This document shows positions 18,476 to 27,713 of a DNA stretch of 64,000 bases, in pieces. Position numbers and translations under genes: made by a program. Position 1 is the first letter of the stretch; each line of letters starts with the position of its first letter. This DNA comes from Clostridiales bacterium (GTDB lineage: Bacteria; Bacillota; Clostridia; Monoglobales; Monoglobaceae), in NCBI GenBank assembly GCA_019419865.1, contig JAHZIG010000007.1, positions 62,001-126,000 on the forward strand, written 5' to 3'. The notes under the pieces were generated by a model, which had not been told where the DNA came from, did not search any database, and saw only the letters and a list, made by a program, of their open reading frames with translations.

Positions 18476-20017
18476 GTGAGCGATAATTTAAGAAACTGGA
18501 CTGCCGATTTAGGCGACGGCAGATACAAAAACCCAATTTTGTACGCCGACTATTCTGATCCGGACGTTATCAGGGTCGGAGAGGACTATTACATGACGGC
18601 TTCGAGCTTTACATATGTTCCGGGACTTCCAATTTTACATTCCAAAGATTTGGTAAATTGGGAACTGATCAATTACGCCGCGTACGAACTTACGGACGAG
18701 TATGATAAACCCAGACACGGATGCGGCGTATGGGCTCCGGCGATAAGGTATCATGACGGAAAGTACTGGATATTTTACGGAGATCCCGATTTAGGCGTAT
18801 TTATGACGAATACCGAGGATATATACGGAAAATGGAGTCCGCTCAAGCTTATTTGGAAGGGCAAGGGGATCATCGACACCACGCCGCTTTGGGACGACGA
18901 CGGAAGAGCGTATTTAGTCCATGCTTTTGCCGGTTCGAGATGCGGTTTTAATTCAAGGCTTGCGGTTTGCGAGATGGAGCCGGACGGAACCGGGATGATC
19001 GGTTTGGATTGCTGCGTGTATATGGGCGGCGAAGAGAATCATACGATCGAAGGACCTAAGTTTTATAAGAAGGACGGTTACTATTATATTATGGCGCCGG
19101 CGGGCGGCGTCGTTCAGGGCTGGCAGGTATGTCTGCGTTCTAAAAACGTATACGGTCCGTATGAGATCAAAACTGTTATGCGTCAAGGCGACGCGATCTT
19201 TAACGGTCCTCATCAGGGCGGTTGGGTAGATACGCCGGCCGGGGAGGATTGGTTTATCAACTTCCAGGACCTGGGCGCGTACGGCAGGGTCATTCATTTG
19301 AACCCGGTTAAATGGATCGACGGCTGGCCGGCTATGGGCGAAGATATCGACGGCGACTACTGCGGAAAGCCGGTAGAGACTTATAAAAAGCCGGATCTTC
19401 CGGCGCAGCCGATCCTACATATTCCGACGTCGGATGATTTTAAGGCGGATAAGCTCGGCCTTCAGTGGCAGTGGCAGGCGAATTTTGACGAGAGCTGGTA
19501 TTCTCTCGCAAATGAAGAAGGACGTTTGCGCCTTTACGCGATTAAAACGGACGGCGCCGACGGCGAATATCTGCTGAATCGTCCTAACGTTTTGACTCAG
19601 ATGTGGCGCTCGCCCGTTATGCGGATAACAATGAAGGTAGATCTGTCTTCCGAAAATGAGAGCGGCGCGGCTTTGGCTATAACCGGAAACGATTATTGCT
19701 ATATAGCTCTGAAAAACGACGGAACTTTGCTGCAAGTAAAAGGAACTTCAGAGCTTTGCGAGAACGTTGAAGAAAACGTAGTTGCGTCCGAAAATATTGG
19801 AGTAAGCTCGGTTTGGCTCAGGATCGACGTATGCGGCGAATTTAATTCTCCGAAAGCGAGAGCGAATTACTCGTACAGTAAGGACGGTAAAACTTTCGAG
19901 CCTTTCGGCGAAGAATTCGAGCCGACTCAAGGGGAGTGGGTCGGAGCGAAAACGGCTATATTCGCTTTCGGAGACGAGGGCGGTTACGCGGACGTTTCCG
20001 AGTTTTGCGTTGATTGA
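18476..20017 (+). CDS. Glycoside hydrolase family 43 (xylosidase/arabinofuranosidase type)
   Basis: It probably removes xylose or arabinose from short plant-derived oligosaccharides inside the cell, since no signal peptide is seen. It has 513 residues. The N-terminal five-bladed propeller shows YSDPDVIRV (base Asp), DTTPLWDDDGRAYLVH (second Asp) and HTIEGPKFYKKDGYYY (acid Glu). The C-terminal part from about 325 resembles the beta-sandwich common in GH43 xylosidases. I prefer the GTG start at 18476, eight bases after AGGAGG. The ATG at 18470 is only two bases from it. Exact substrate cannot be read from sequence. Confidence 0.88.
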   Translation: MSDNLRNWTADLGDGRYKNPILYADYSDPDVIRVGEDYYMTASSFTYVPGLPILHSKDLVNWELINYAAYELTDEYDKPRHGCGVWAPAIRYHDGKYWIFYGDPDLGVFMTNTEDIYGKWSPLKLIWKGKGIIDTTPLWDDDGRAYLVHAFAGSRCGFNSRLAVCEMEPDGTGMIGLDCCVYMGGEENHTIEGPKFYKKDGYYYIMAPAGGVVQGWQVCLRSKNVYGPYEIKTVMRQGDAIFNGPHQGGWVDTPAGEDWFINFQDLGAYGRVIHLNPVKWIDGWPAMGEDIDGDYCGKPVETYKKPDLPAQPILHIPTSDDFKADKLGLQWQWQANFDESWYSLANEEGRLRLYAIKTDGADGEYLLNRPNVLTQMWRSPVMRITMKVDLSSENESGAALAITGNDYCYIALKNDGTLLQVKGTSELCENVEENVVASENIGVSSVWLRIDVCGEFNSPKARANYSYSKDGKTFEPFGEEFEPTQGEWVGAKTAIFAFGDEGGYADVSEFCVD

Positions 20018-20111
20018 CGGATATTTATGCTTAACGCGATTAAGCGAACCTATTACGTTTTTAGTTTTATGTTGTAAAAATATTTAAATTATATAAAGGG
20101 GGAATGCGATA

Positions 20112-21440
20112 ATGCTAAGGACCTTTCATGGCGGCGTACATCCAAACGATATGAAGGCGCCGACGGCGGGGAAGGCGATCGTCGAGCTTGATCCGCCTAA
20201 GGAGCTTGTTTTTCCCGTTACGCAGCACATAGGAGCGCCGGCCGTTCCTTGCGTGAGCGTCGGAGATCGGGTGTACATGGGTCAGAAGATCGCGGACGCG
20301 GGAGGTTACGTCTCGGCGTGTATTCATTCGAGCGTATCGGGAACCGTGAAAGCGATCGAAAAGAGGATGAATCCAAACGGTTTGTTTGTGGATTCTATTG
20401 TAATTGAAAACGACGGCTTGGACGAGATAGATCCGGATATTCAGGGTCACGGCGACTTTAAAAAGCTGTCCGCAAAAGAGATCGTCGAGATAATCAAGGC
20501 GGCGGGTCTGGTCGGACTCGGAGGAGCGACCTTCCCGGTACACGTTAAACTTTCGCCTCCGCCGGAAGCTAAGATTGATTATGTTATTGTAAACGCGGCG
20601 GAATGCGAACCGTACCTCACCTCGGATTATAGGACCATGCTCGAGCTCCCGGACGATATCATAAACGGGCTTAGGGTGATAATGCATATTTTCGGCTTAA
20701 AGACCGGTTATATCGGGATCGAAGACAATAAACCCGAGGCGGTAAAAGTTATGACCGAGGCGGCCGCGAAGCAGAAGGACGCCAAGATCCAGGTGATAAC
20801 GCTTAAGACAAAATATCCGCAGGGCGGAGAGAAGCAGCTTATCAACGCTATTACCGGGTGCAAGGTTGGGCCGGGTCAGCTCCCGTGGCAGGTAGGGGCG
20901 ATAGTCAGCAACGCGGACACTTGCCGTTCGATATACCGCGCCGTGAGGTCGGGTATGCCCCTGCTTACAAGGATCGTGACCACGGGCGGAGACTGCGTAA
21001 AAAGCCCGGGAAACTTCAGGGTCAGGATAGGAACGCCCCTCGGCTATATAATAGAACAGACGGGCGGGCTTATAGACGAGTCCGGAAAGGTCGTTATGGG
21101 CGGACCTATGATGGGGCTTGCGGTACCGAATTTGGACGTGCCCACGGTAAAGGGAACGTCGGGATTGTTGGTATTTAATAAGAAGAGCGCGAGAGGTTTT
21201 GAGGAAGGGCCATGTCTGCGCTGCGCTAAATGCGTGTACGTCTGTCCGATGAATCTTCTGCCGAATAAACTGGATTCGGCGGCGAGAGTCGACGATTGGG
21301 ATACGCTTAATAAGCTGAATATCACCGACTGTATAGAGTGCGGCAGCTGCGCGTACGTCTGTCCGGCTAAGCGCCGTCAGGTTCAGCAGATCAAGGTCGC
21401 TAAGGTAAAAATGCGCGAAGCGCAGCAGAAAGCTAAATAA
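20112..21440 (+). CDS. rnfC: Rnf complex subunit C (NADH-binding, iron-sulfur)
   Basis: A peripheral subunit of the membrane Rnf complex, which moves electrons from ferredoxin to NAD+ and pumps Na+ or H+. It binds NADH, FMN and two 4Fe-4S clusters. The 442 residues include GLGGATFPVHVKLSPP near 135, ECEPYLTSDYRTM near 160, and two C-terminal cluster motifs, CLRCAKCVYVCP near 368 and CIECGSCAYVCP near 407. It is first in the operon rnfCDGEAB, the order usual in Clostridia. GGGGG precedes the ATG. Confidence 0.96.
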   Translation: MLRTFHGGVHPNDMKAPTAGKAIVELDPPKELVFPVTQHIGAPAVPCVSVGDRVYMGQKIADAGGYVSACIHSSVSGTVKAIEKRMNPNGLFVDSIVIENDGLDEIDPDIQGHGDFKKLSAKEIVEIIKAAGLVGLGGATFPVHVKLSPPPEAKIDYVIVNAAECEPYLTSDYRTMLELPDDIINGLRVIMHIFGLKTGYIGIEDNKPEAVKVMTEAAAKQKDAKIQVITLKTKYPQGGEKQLINAITGCKVGPGQLPWQVGAIVSNADTCRSIYRAVRSGMPLLTRIVTTGGDCVKSPGNFRVRIGTPLGYIIEQTGGLIDESGKVVMGGPMMGLAVPNLDVPTVKGTSGLLVFNKKSARGFEEGPCLRCAKCVYVCPMNLLPNKLDSAARVDDWDTLNKLNITDCIECGSCAYVCPAKRRQVQQIKVAKVKMREAQQKAK

Positions 21441-21458
21441 GAGAATGGAGAGAAAAGA

Positions 21459-22556
21459 ATGAATAATTTATTGGTTGTATCACATTCTCCCCATATCTCG
21501 GGGAGAGAGAGCATACAGAGCATAATGCGCGACGTTGTGATCGCGCTAATACCGTCGCTCATAGCCGGTATGCTGGTATTCGGCTACCGCGCGGGGGTTG
21601 TGACCGTACTCAGCGTTTTGGCCTGCGTGTTCTTTGAGTGGGCGTGGGAGAAACTGCTCAAGAAAAAGTCCACAATAGGCGATCTGAGCGCCGTTGTAAC
21701 GGGTATGCTTTTGGCGTTTAACCTGCCTGTGACAATACCGCTGTGGATGGTGGTCATAGGCGCGTTGTTTTCGATAGTTATAGTAAAGCAGTTCTTCGGC
21801 GGACTCGGACATAACTTTATGAACCCCGCGCTCGCCGGTCGCGCGTTTTTGCTCGCGTCCTGGTCGCTGGCTATGACGACCTGGGTGGCTCCGGGGACGT
21901 CGGTTCCGTTTTGGAATACGGCGGACGTGGTCACAAGCGCGACGCCTTTAGCGGCGTATGCCGACGGCGGCGATCTGCCGAGTTACTTGAATTTGTTCCT
22001 CGGCTACACGGGCGGCTGTATTGGAGAGACGTCCGTACTCGCCATATTGATAGGCGCGGCCTATCTGCTCTGCCGGAAAGTTATCAAGCTGAGAGTTCCG
22101 GTAATATACATAGCGACCGTCGCTTTGGGCGCGTGGATATTCGGCGGAAAGGACGGATTCTTTACCGGGGACGCGCTGTATCAGATAATGGCCGGAGGCT
22201 TGATGTTGGGCGCGTTCTTTATGGCTACCGATTATACTACGACTCCGTACACGCCGAAAGGTCAGATAATATTCGCTTTGGGCTGCGGAATCATAACCGT
22301 CTTGATCCGTTTCTGGGGCGGCTATCCCGAGGGCTGTTCGTATTCTATCCTGCTTATGAACGTGGCGACGCCGCTGATCGATAAGCTGACTCAGCCTAAA
22401 CGCTACGGCGAGACGCGGGCCGCTAAGAGAGAGGCTAAAGCCAAAGCGAAAAAGGAAGAGCAGGAGAAGGCGGACAAGAGAAAGAACGCGGATAAAATAT
22501 CGACGCAGAAACGAAACAAGAAGAACTCCGGTTCTGTAAAAAAGAATAGAAGATAG
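21459..22556 (+). CDS. rnfD: Rnf complex subunit D (membrane, covalent FMN)
   Basis: An integral membrane subunit with about nine to ten helices that carries covalently bound FMN. The likely flavin-attachment threonine lies in VVTSATPLAAYADG near residue 165. The GGLGHNFMNPALAGRAF and PEGCSYSILLMNVATPLID segments are typical. Odd feature: after the last conserved residues there is a roughly 45-residue Lys/Arg/Glu/Asn-rich tail, strongly basic and probably cytoplasmic. It may be disordered. Total length is 365, longer than common RnfD proteins. Confidence 0.95.
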   Translation: MNNLLVVSHSPHISGRESIQSIMRDVVIALIPSLIAGMLVFGYRAGVVTVLSVLACVFFEWAWEKLLKKKSTIGDLSAVVTGMLLAFNLPVTIPLWMVVIGALFSIVIVKQFFGGLGHNFMNPALAGRAFLLASWSLAMTTWVAPGTSVPFWNTADVVTSATPLAAYADGGDLPSYLNLFLGYTGGCIGETSVLAILIGAAYLLCRKVIKLRVPVIYIATVALGAWIFGGKDGFFTGDALYQIMAGGLMLGAFFMATDYTTTPYTPKGQIIFALGCGIITVLIRFWGGYPEGCSYSILLMNVATPLIDKLTQPKRYGETRAAKREAKAKAKKEEQEKADKRKNADKISTQKRNKKNSGSVKKNRR

Positions 22557-22570
22557 GAGGCAAAGACGTA

Positions 22571-23188
22571 ATGAACGAGACTATAAAACTTGCGATCAAG
22601 CTGTTTGTAATAACGGCTGTTGTGGCGGCTTTGCTTGCTGTGGTCAATATGGTGACGGAACCGCTGATAGAGGCTAATAATGAAAGAACGTTTAATGAGA
22701 CGATGTCGGAAGTACTGCCCGAGGCTGAAGAGTTCGAGGAGGTAGACGTGGAAATAACTCCCGAGGACGACGCGGTCGCGGTGGATAGCGTATACGCGGG
22801 CAGATCCGGCGGCGACGTCGTAGGCTATGTGGTAACTGCGGTGTGCAGCGAGGGCTACGGCGGAGATATAACGGTGATGACCGGCATAAATTCGGATTTT
22901 ACTGTGAATAAAGCCGAGGTTACCGAGATGGACGAGACGCCGGGGCTTGGAGCTAAAGCTCAGGGCGAATGGATAGACCAATTTCAAGGGCTTAGCGAAG
23001 ATATAGAGGTAGATAAGAACGGCTCCGCCCAGATCGACAATAAAGTCGAGGCGATCTCGGGAGCTACTATAACTTCAAGAGCCGTGACAAAGGCGGTCAA
23101 CGAGTCGATCAAGGCCGCTGAAGAATCCGCGGCTTTGGCTGAAGATTCGTCTTCGGATATAAATAACGGCGCAGAGGAGGATGAATAA
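22571..23188 (+). CDS. rnfG: Rnf complex subunit G (covalent FMN)
   Basis: A single-pass membrane protein with an extracytoplasmic FMN domain. The hydrophobic anchor is at about residues 5-27. The flavin-linking motif SGATITSRAVTKAV is near 160, and the Thr before Ser is the expected phosphoester site. An ETPGLGAKAQ segment precedes it. The 205-residue protein ends in an acidic Ser/Asp/Glu-rich tail. Its TAA shares one base with the rnfE ATG. Confidence 0.95.
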   Translation: MNETIKLAIKLFVITAVVAALLAVVNMVTEPLIEANNERTFNETMSEVLPEAEEFEEVDVEITPEDDAVAVDSVYAGRSGGDVVGYVVTAVCSEGYGGDITVMTGINSDFTVNKAEVTEMDETPGLGAKAQGEWIDQFQGLSEDIEVDKNGSAQIDNKVEAISGATITSRAVTKAVNESIKAAEESAALAEDSSSDINNGAEEDE

Positions 23189-23832
23189 TGAAAAGCCAAT
23201 CGTTTTTTAAGACTTTTGTAAACGGTTTGTTTAAGGAAAACCCCACGTTCGTGTTATTCTTGGGCATGTGTCCGACTCTGGCGGTAACTACCGGGGTTAC
23301 AAACGCGATAGGCATGGGGCTTTCGACCACGGCGGTGCTGATATGTTCTAATATAGTAATATCTATGCTGAGAAAATTTATTCCGGATAAGATCAGGATA
23401 GCTTCATACGTCGTAGTTATCGCCGGATTTGTAACAATAGTACAGATGCTTATGAACGCGTACGTTCCGGCTCTGTCCAGCAGTCTTGGCATCTACATAC
23501 CGCTTATTGTCGTCAACTGTATAATTTTAGGCCGCGCCGAGGCTTTTGCAAGCAAGAACACGGTCCTCGCGTCCGCGGCGGACGGCGCCGGTATGGGACT
23601 CGGTTTTACGATGTCGCTGACGCTGATCGCGTCGGTCAGAGAGATACTCGGCGCGGGTACGTTTGCGGGGATACAATTGTTCGGCGACAGCTTCCAGCCG
23701 GTTTCGATAATGATCCTGCCGCCGGGAGCGTTTCTGACGCTCGGCATACTCTTGGCGTTGATCAACCTGATCGCGGCGAGGGTGAAAAATTCAAAGCTTA
23801 AGAAAAGCGCTGAGGAGGGGAATAATATATGA
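23188..23832 (+). CDS. rnfE: Rnf complex subunit E
   Basis: An integral membrane subunit of about six helices, 214 residues, homologous to RnfA and NqrD. Together they form the ion-translocating core with a buried iron-sulfur site. Characteristic stretches are NPTFVLFLGMCPTLAVTTG near 15, with the conserved Cys, and SLGIYIPLIVVNCIILGRAEAFA near 95, with the second. The end overlaps the rnfA start by ATGA. Confidence 0.95.
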   Translation: MKSQSFFKTFVNGLFKENPTFVLFLGMCPTLAVTTGVTNAIGMGLSTTAVLICSNIVISMLRKFIPDKIRIASYVVVIAGFVTIVQMLMNAYVPALSSSLGIYIPLIVVNCIILGRAEAFASKNTVLASAADGAGMGLGFTMSLTLIASVREILGAGTFAGIQLFGDSFQPVSIMILPPGAFLTLGILLALINLIAARVKNSKLKKSAEEGNNI

Positions 23833-24422
23833 TTAGCGAATTATTGATCATAAGCGTGAGTGCGATACTTATAAACAACTATGTGTTGGTCCAGTTCCTC
23901 GGTATATGTCCCTTCCTCGGCGTATCGAAAAAGGTAGATACGGCGATAGGTATGGGTCTTGCCGTAATATTCGTAATGGCTTGCGCCTCGGCTATAACAT
24001 GGTGCGTTCAGTATTACCTGCTGGTTCCGTTCAATATGGAATATATGCAGACCATAGCGTTTATCCTGGTTATAGCCGTGCTGGTGCAGTTTGTCGAGAT
24101 GTTTCTTAAAAAGTCGATCCCCGCGCTGTATAACTCGCTCGGCGTGTATCTGCCGCTTATTACGACCAACTGCGCGGTCTTGGGCGTGGCTATACTAAAC
24201 ATATCGCAGTTCGGCGGTATGGAGATGAGTTTCGTTAAATCGGTCGTATACGGTACGACCGCTGGAATGGGCTTTACGCTTGCGATCGTGCTGTTTGCGG
24301 GAGTGCGCGAGCGTTTGGAGAGCTCGGACATACCCGGATTTTTAAAGGGGATGCCGATAACGCTTATTACGGCGGCGCTGTTGTCTATAGCGTTTCTGGG
24401 ATTCTCCGGGCTGAGTTTTTGA
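23829..24422 (+). CDS. rnfA: Rnf complex subunit A
   Basis: An integral membrane core subunit, 197 residues, six predicted helices. The paired conserved cysteines are in LVQFLGICPFLGVSKK near 20-31 and SLGVYLPLITTNCAVLG near 98-115. It is paralogous to RnfE. It is translated from a start overlapping the rnfE stop. Confidence 0.96.
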   Translation: MISELLIISVSAILINNYVLVQFLGICPFLGVSKKVDTAIGMGLAVIFVMACASAITWCVQYYLLVPFNMEYMQTIAFILVIAVLVQFVEMFLKKSIPALYNSLGVYLPLITTNCAVLGVAILNISQFGGMEMSFVKSVVYGTTAGMGFTLAIVLFAGVRERLESSDIPGFLKGMPITLITAALLSIAFLGFSGLSF

Positions 24423-24438
24423 TGAGGAGGTATAGTAT

Positions 24439-25335
24439 ATGAGTCAAATACTGATCCCATTGATCGTTATAGGCGGAATGGGAATTATATTCGGGGCGCT
24501 TCTTGGAGTAGCGTCCAAGGTTTTTGCGGTACAGGAAGACGAGCGTATACCACAGATCCTCGTAGCGCTGCCGGGAGCGAACTGCGGCGGTTGCGGCTAT
24601 GCCGGGTGTTCGGCGTATGCGAACGCGATATGTACGGGCGGAGCCAAAACCAATATGTGTCCGGTAGGCGGAGCCGAGGTAGCTCGGAAAATTTCGGACA
24701 TAATGGGCGTAGAGCCGGAAGAAAAGGAAAAGCTGGTCGCGCGGGTATTATGTAACGGAACGCCTCAGAGAGCGCTCCAGAAGTACGAGTTCGACGGTCC
24801 AAGAGACTGTCACAGCGCGGCGCGTTTGGGCGGCGGCGAGAAGATGTGCGCTTACGGCTGCTTAGGCTTCGGGTCCTGCGTAAAAGTTTGTAAATTCGGA
24901 GCTATGTCGATAAAAAACGGAGTGGCGTATGTGGATATAGACAAGTGCGTAGCCTGCGGCGCTTGCGCCGCCGAATGTCCCAAGAAGATAATAAAGATAC
25001 TTCCGTTTAAAAGCAAGTATACGATCACGTGCAAAAACGTCGAGAAGGGCAAGACTACAAGACACGACTGTCAGGTCGGCTGTATAGGCTGCGGTATTTG
25101 CGCTAAGGCGTGTCCCAAGCAGGCTATTACAATAAGCGACAACCTTGCCGTTATCGATCCAAACAAATGCGTTAATTGCGGCATATGCGCGTCCAAATGT
25201 CCGCAAAAGGCGATAAATAAAGTGACAAAGGACGGTTTGCAGGGACCGCAGGAGCGGAAAGAGGTAAAGCCTAAGCTGACGCCCGAGCAGATAGAGGAGC
25301 TTAAAAAGAAAAAAGCGGCTCAGGCTCAGCCGTAA
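24439..25335 (+). CDS. rnfB: Rnf complex subunit B (polyferredoxin)
   Basis: This subunit receives electrons from reduced ferredoxin. It has an N-terminal membrane helix (about 5-25), then a domain with the cluster motif NCGGCGYAGCSAYANAIC and MCPVGG, then further CxxCxxCxxxCP-type cluster motifs (for example CVACGACAAECPKK, CIGCGICAKACPK, CVNCGICASKCPQK). It ends with a Lys/Glu/Ala-rich tail. The length of 298 is in the clostridial range. It is last gene of the operon, followed by a strong terminator. Confidence 0.96.
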   Translation: MSQILIPLIVIGGMGIIFGALLGVASKVFAVQEDERIPQILVALPGANCGGCGYAGCSAYANAICTGGAKTNMCPVGGAEVARKISDIMGVEPEEKEKLVARVLCNGTPQRALQKYEFDGPRDCHSAARLGGGEKMCAYGCLGFGSCVKVCKFGAMSIKNGVAYVDIDKCVACGACAAECPKKIIKILPFKSKYTITCKNVEKGKTTRHDCQVGCIGCGICAKACPKQAITISDNLAVIDPNKCVNCGICASKCPQKAINKVTKDGLQGPQERKEVKPKLTPEQIEELKKKKAAQAQP

Positions 25336-25351
25336 ATAAATAATAGTTTTT

Positions 25352-25387
25352 AACTCAGGGGAATTTCTGCTTTCCCTTGAGTTTTTT
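25352..25387 (+). terminator. rnf operon terminator
   Basis: AACTCAGGGGAA (25352-25363) pairs with TTCCCTTGAGTT (25372-25383) with one G-T wobble. A T-run overlaps and follows the stem. Confidence 0.92.
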
Positions 25388-25471
25388 GTTTCCTATATAA
25401 TATAAATACCAGCATAAAGGTCTAATAGAGATTCTTATTTTTAGAATATGAAAGCATAGCTTATTTGATTG

Positions 25472-25500
25472 TTGACAACATTTGGATATAGCGCTAAAAT
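25472..25500 (+). promoter_or_regulatory. Sigma-A promoter of the marR-ABC operon
   Basis: TTGACA (25472-25477), a 17-base spacer and TAAAAT (25495-25500). Confidence 0.88.
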
Positions 25501-25517
25501 AGTTGCGTGTGCAACTA
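25500..25517. promoter_or_regulatory. Operator-like palindrome, probable MarR autoregulatory site
   Basis: TAGTTGC-GTGT-GCAACTA is a perfect 18-bp palindrome immediately after the -10, covering the expected transcription start. TTGC-N4-GCAA half-sites are typical for MarR proteins, and the marR gene starts 29 bp further on. Confidence 0.75.
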
Positions 25518-25545
25518 ATATTATATAACGGGAGCGACGGAAATT

Positions 25546-25995
25546 ATGGCTTCTTTAATGAAATTTATCAACCGAACGTCCAGATGCTTTACTCTGTATA
25601 GAAATAATAAGCTTGAGGAAGAAGGAATAAACGGATACCAGCATTTATATATAATAAAAATATGCAGGAATCCCGGAATAATGCAAGACGCTCTGACTCG
25701 AGAGATGTATGTGAATAAGAGCAGCGTGACGCGGCAGCTATCTCTGCTCGAGCAGAATGGATTTATACGCAGGGAGCCGTGCGAGGAGGATCGCAGACAG
25801 CTTAGGGTTTTTCCGACTGAGAAAGCGTTTGAGATTTTTCCAAAGGTAGTCGAAGTACGCAAAAGCTGGAACGAGCGTTTGCTGAGCGGTTTTAGCGAGG
25901 AAGAAAAGGAGACTCTTTCTGCGATGATGGAGCGCGTGATGGAGAGAGCCGAGAAAATTTTGCAGGACGCGGACGAGGGAGGCGGAAACAAGTGA
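25546..25995 (+). CDS. MarR-family transcriptional regulator
   Basis: A 149-residue winged-helix regulator. The DNA-binding helices are around LTREMYVNKSSVTRQLSLLEQNG (about 46-68), with the wing EEDRRQLRVFPTEKA (about 76-90), flanked by dimerisation helices. It overlaps the following ABC gene by four bases (GTGA). With the palindrome at its promoter, it probably represses its own operon until a toxic ligand binds. The ligand is unknown. Confidence 0.9.
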   Translation: MASLMKFINRTSRCFTLYRNNKLEEEGINGYQHLYIIKICRNPGIMQDALTREMYVNKSSVTRQLSLLEQNGFIRREPCEEDRRQLRVFPTEKAFEIFPKVVEVRKSWNERLLSGFSEEEKETLSAMMERVMERAEKILQDADEGGGNK

Positions 25996-27713
25996 AGAAG
26001 ATTATTTTATATCTCCGGCCAAACGTCCTTAGGATGGTTTTGGGCGTAATCATCAAGTTTATCGGTACGATAATGGACTTGTTCCTGCCGTGGATATTGT
26101 CGTACTTGATCGACGAGATCGTTCCGAGAGAGAATATCGGGGAGATATTGTTTTACGGATTTTTAATGGTGGTCTGTTCCGTTACGGCATGGCTCGGCAA
26201 CGTAATAGCGAATCGCATGGCCTCCAGGGTGGCGAGGAATACTACTCAGAGCATAAGGCACGATTTATTTTCAAAAATATCATACCTTTCCTGCCGCCAG
26301 ACGGACGAGTTTACTATAGCTTCGCTTGAGTCGAGACTCACGTCGGATACGTACAATATCCATCAGATGATAGGTATGATGCAGAGGCTCGGTATACGCG
26401 CGCCTATACTGCTTTTGGGCGGAATAACGATGACGCTGTTTATGGAGCCGGTTTTGACGCTCGTCCTGCTGGCGACATTGCCGTTCGTCGCGCTCGTTAT
26501 GTTTTATATTTCTTCTAAAGGGATCCCGCTTTATACAAAGCTGCAAAAGTCTGTCGATAAGATGGTGAGAGTAGTACGCGAGAACGCGTCGGGGATACGC
26601 GTCATTAAGGCGTTGTCCAAAACCGAGTATGAGAAAAATCGTTTCTATGAGGTCAACCGAGAATTGGTGAAAAACGACACGAAAGCGTCGGTCACTATGG
26701 CGGCGAGCAATCCGCTGATGAACTTGTTTTTAAACGCGGGTCTTACTTTGGTAGTGGTAGTGGGAGCGTTCAGAGTTTACGGCGGAGCTACCCAGGCCGG
26801 AACAATACTGGCGTTTTTGACATATTTCACTATCATACTAAACGCAATGCTGTCGATCAATCGTATGTTCGTTATGTTTTCAAAGGGTTCGGCGTCGGCT
26901 AAACGTATCAGCGAAGTGCTTGACGCGCCCGAGGATCTGACTATAGGCGATAGGGATCATGTAGACAACGGCTATCATATAACGTTTGAGAATGTCAGCT
27001 TTACATATAACAGCGGCGCGATGGACGTCGTTTCCAATATTTCGTTCGCGCTAAAGAAAGGCGAGACGCTTGGCATTATTGGAGCCACGGGCAGCGGTAA
27101 GAGTACGATCATAAATCTGTTGATACGTTTTTACGATCCCGACAGCGGAACGATACGGATCGACGGCGGCGATATACGCGGGATACCTATGGCGGAATTG
27201 CGCTCGAAGTTCGGGATAGTGTTTCAGAACGACGTTTTGTTTTCCGATACTATCGAGGAAAATATAAGCTTTGGAAGAGACGTAGACAGAAAGTCGATTA
27301 AGCGCGCCGTCGACAGCGCTCAGGCCGGGTCGTTTATAAACAATCTTGACGACGGATTAGACCATCGCTTGACGATACGCGGTTCTAACCTAAGCGGCGG
27401 GCAGAAGCAAAGGGTTTTGATCTCGAGGGCGCTGGCCGCAAAGCCGGAGATACTTATTCTCGACGATTCGTCAAGCGCGCTGGATTACCAGACGGACGCC
27501 AAGCTGAGGGAAGCCCTCGGTAAATACTTCAAGGGAGCCACTACGGTAGTTGTGGCGCAGCGCGTTAGCTCAATAAAACACGCCGATCATATAATGGCGC
27601 TTGACGGCGGCGAAATAATAGGCTATGGAACGCATGAAGAACTTATGAAAAATTGCGCCGAGTACGCGCAGATAAGCGATTCCCAGATGGGAGGTGAATA
27701 CTATGGCGGCTAA
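25992..27713 (+). CDS. Heterodimeric ABC exporter, subunit with degenerate ATP site
   Basis: A type IV ABC exporter half-transporter of 573 residues: six membrane helices (about 1-310), then a nucleotide-binding domain. Walker A is GATGSGKST near 366, signature LSGGQKQRV near 470, Walker B ILILDDSSSALD near 491. The residue after the Walker B Asp is Asp where the catalytic Glu is expected, so this site should hydrolyse ATP poorly. The start is GTG overlapping marR. It probably pairs with the next gene as a multidrug-type exporter. The substrate is unknown. Confidence 0.92.
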   Translation: MKKIILYLRPNVLRMVLGVIIKFIGTIMDLFLPWILSYLIDEIVPRENIGEILFYGFLMVVCSVTAWLGNVIANRMASRVARNTTQSIRHDLFSKISYLSCRQTDEFTIASLESRLTSDTYNIHQMIGMMQRLGIRAPILLLGGITMTLFMEPVLTLVLLATLPFVALVMFYISSKGIPLYTKLQKSVDKMVRVVRENASGIRVIKALSKTEYEKNRFYEVNRELVKNDTKASVTMAASNPLMNLFLNAGLTLVVVVGAFRVYGGATQAGTILAFLTYFTIILNAMLSINRMFVMFSKGSASAKRISEVLDAPEDLTIGDRDHVDNGYHITFENVSFTYNSGAMDVVSNISFALKKGETLGIIGATGSGKSTIINLLIRFYDPDSGTIRIDGGDIRGIPMAELRSKFGIVFQNDVLFSDTIEENISFGRDVDRKSIKRAVDSAQAGSFINNLDDGLDHRLTIRGSNLSGGQKQRVLISRALAAKPEILILDDSSSALDYQTDAKLREALGKYFKGATTVVVAQRVSSIKHADHIMALDGGEIIGYGTHEELMKNCAEYAQISDSQMGGEYYGG

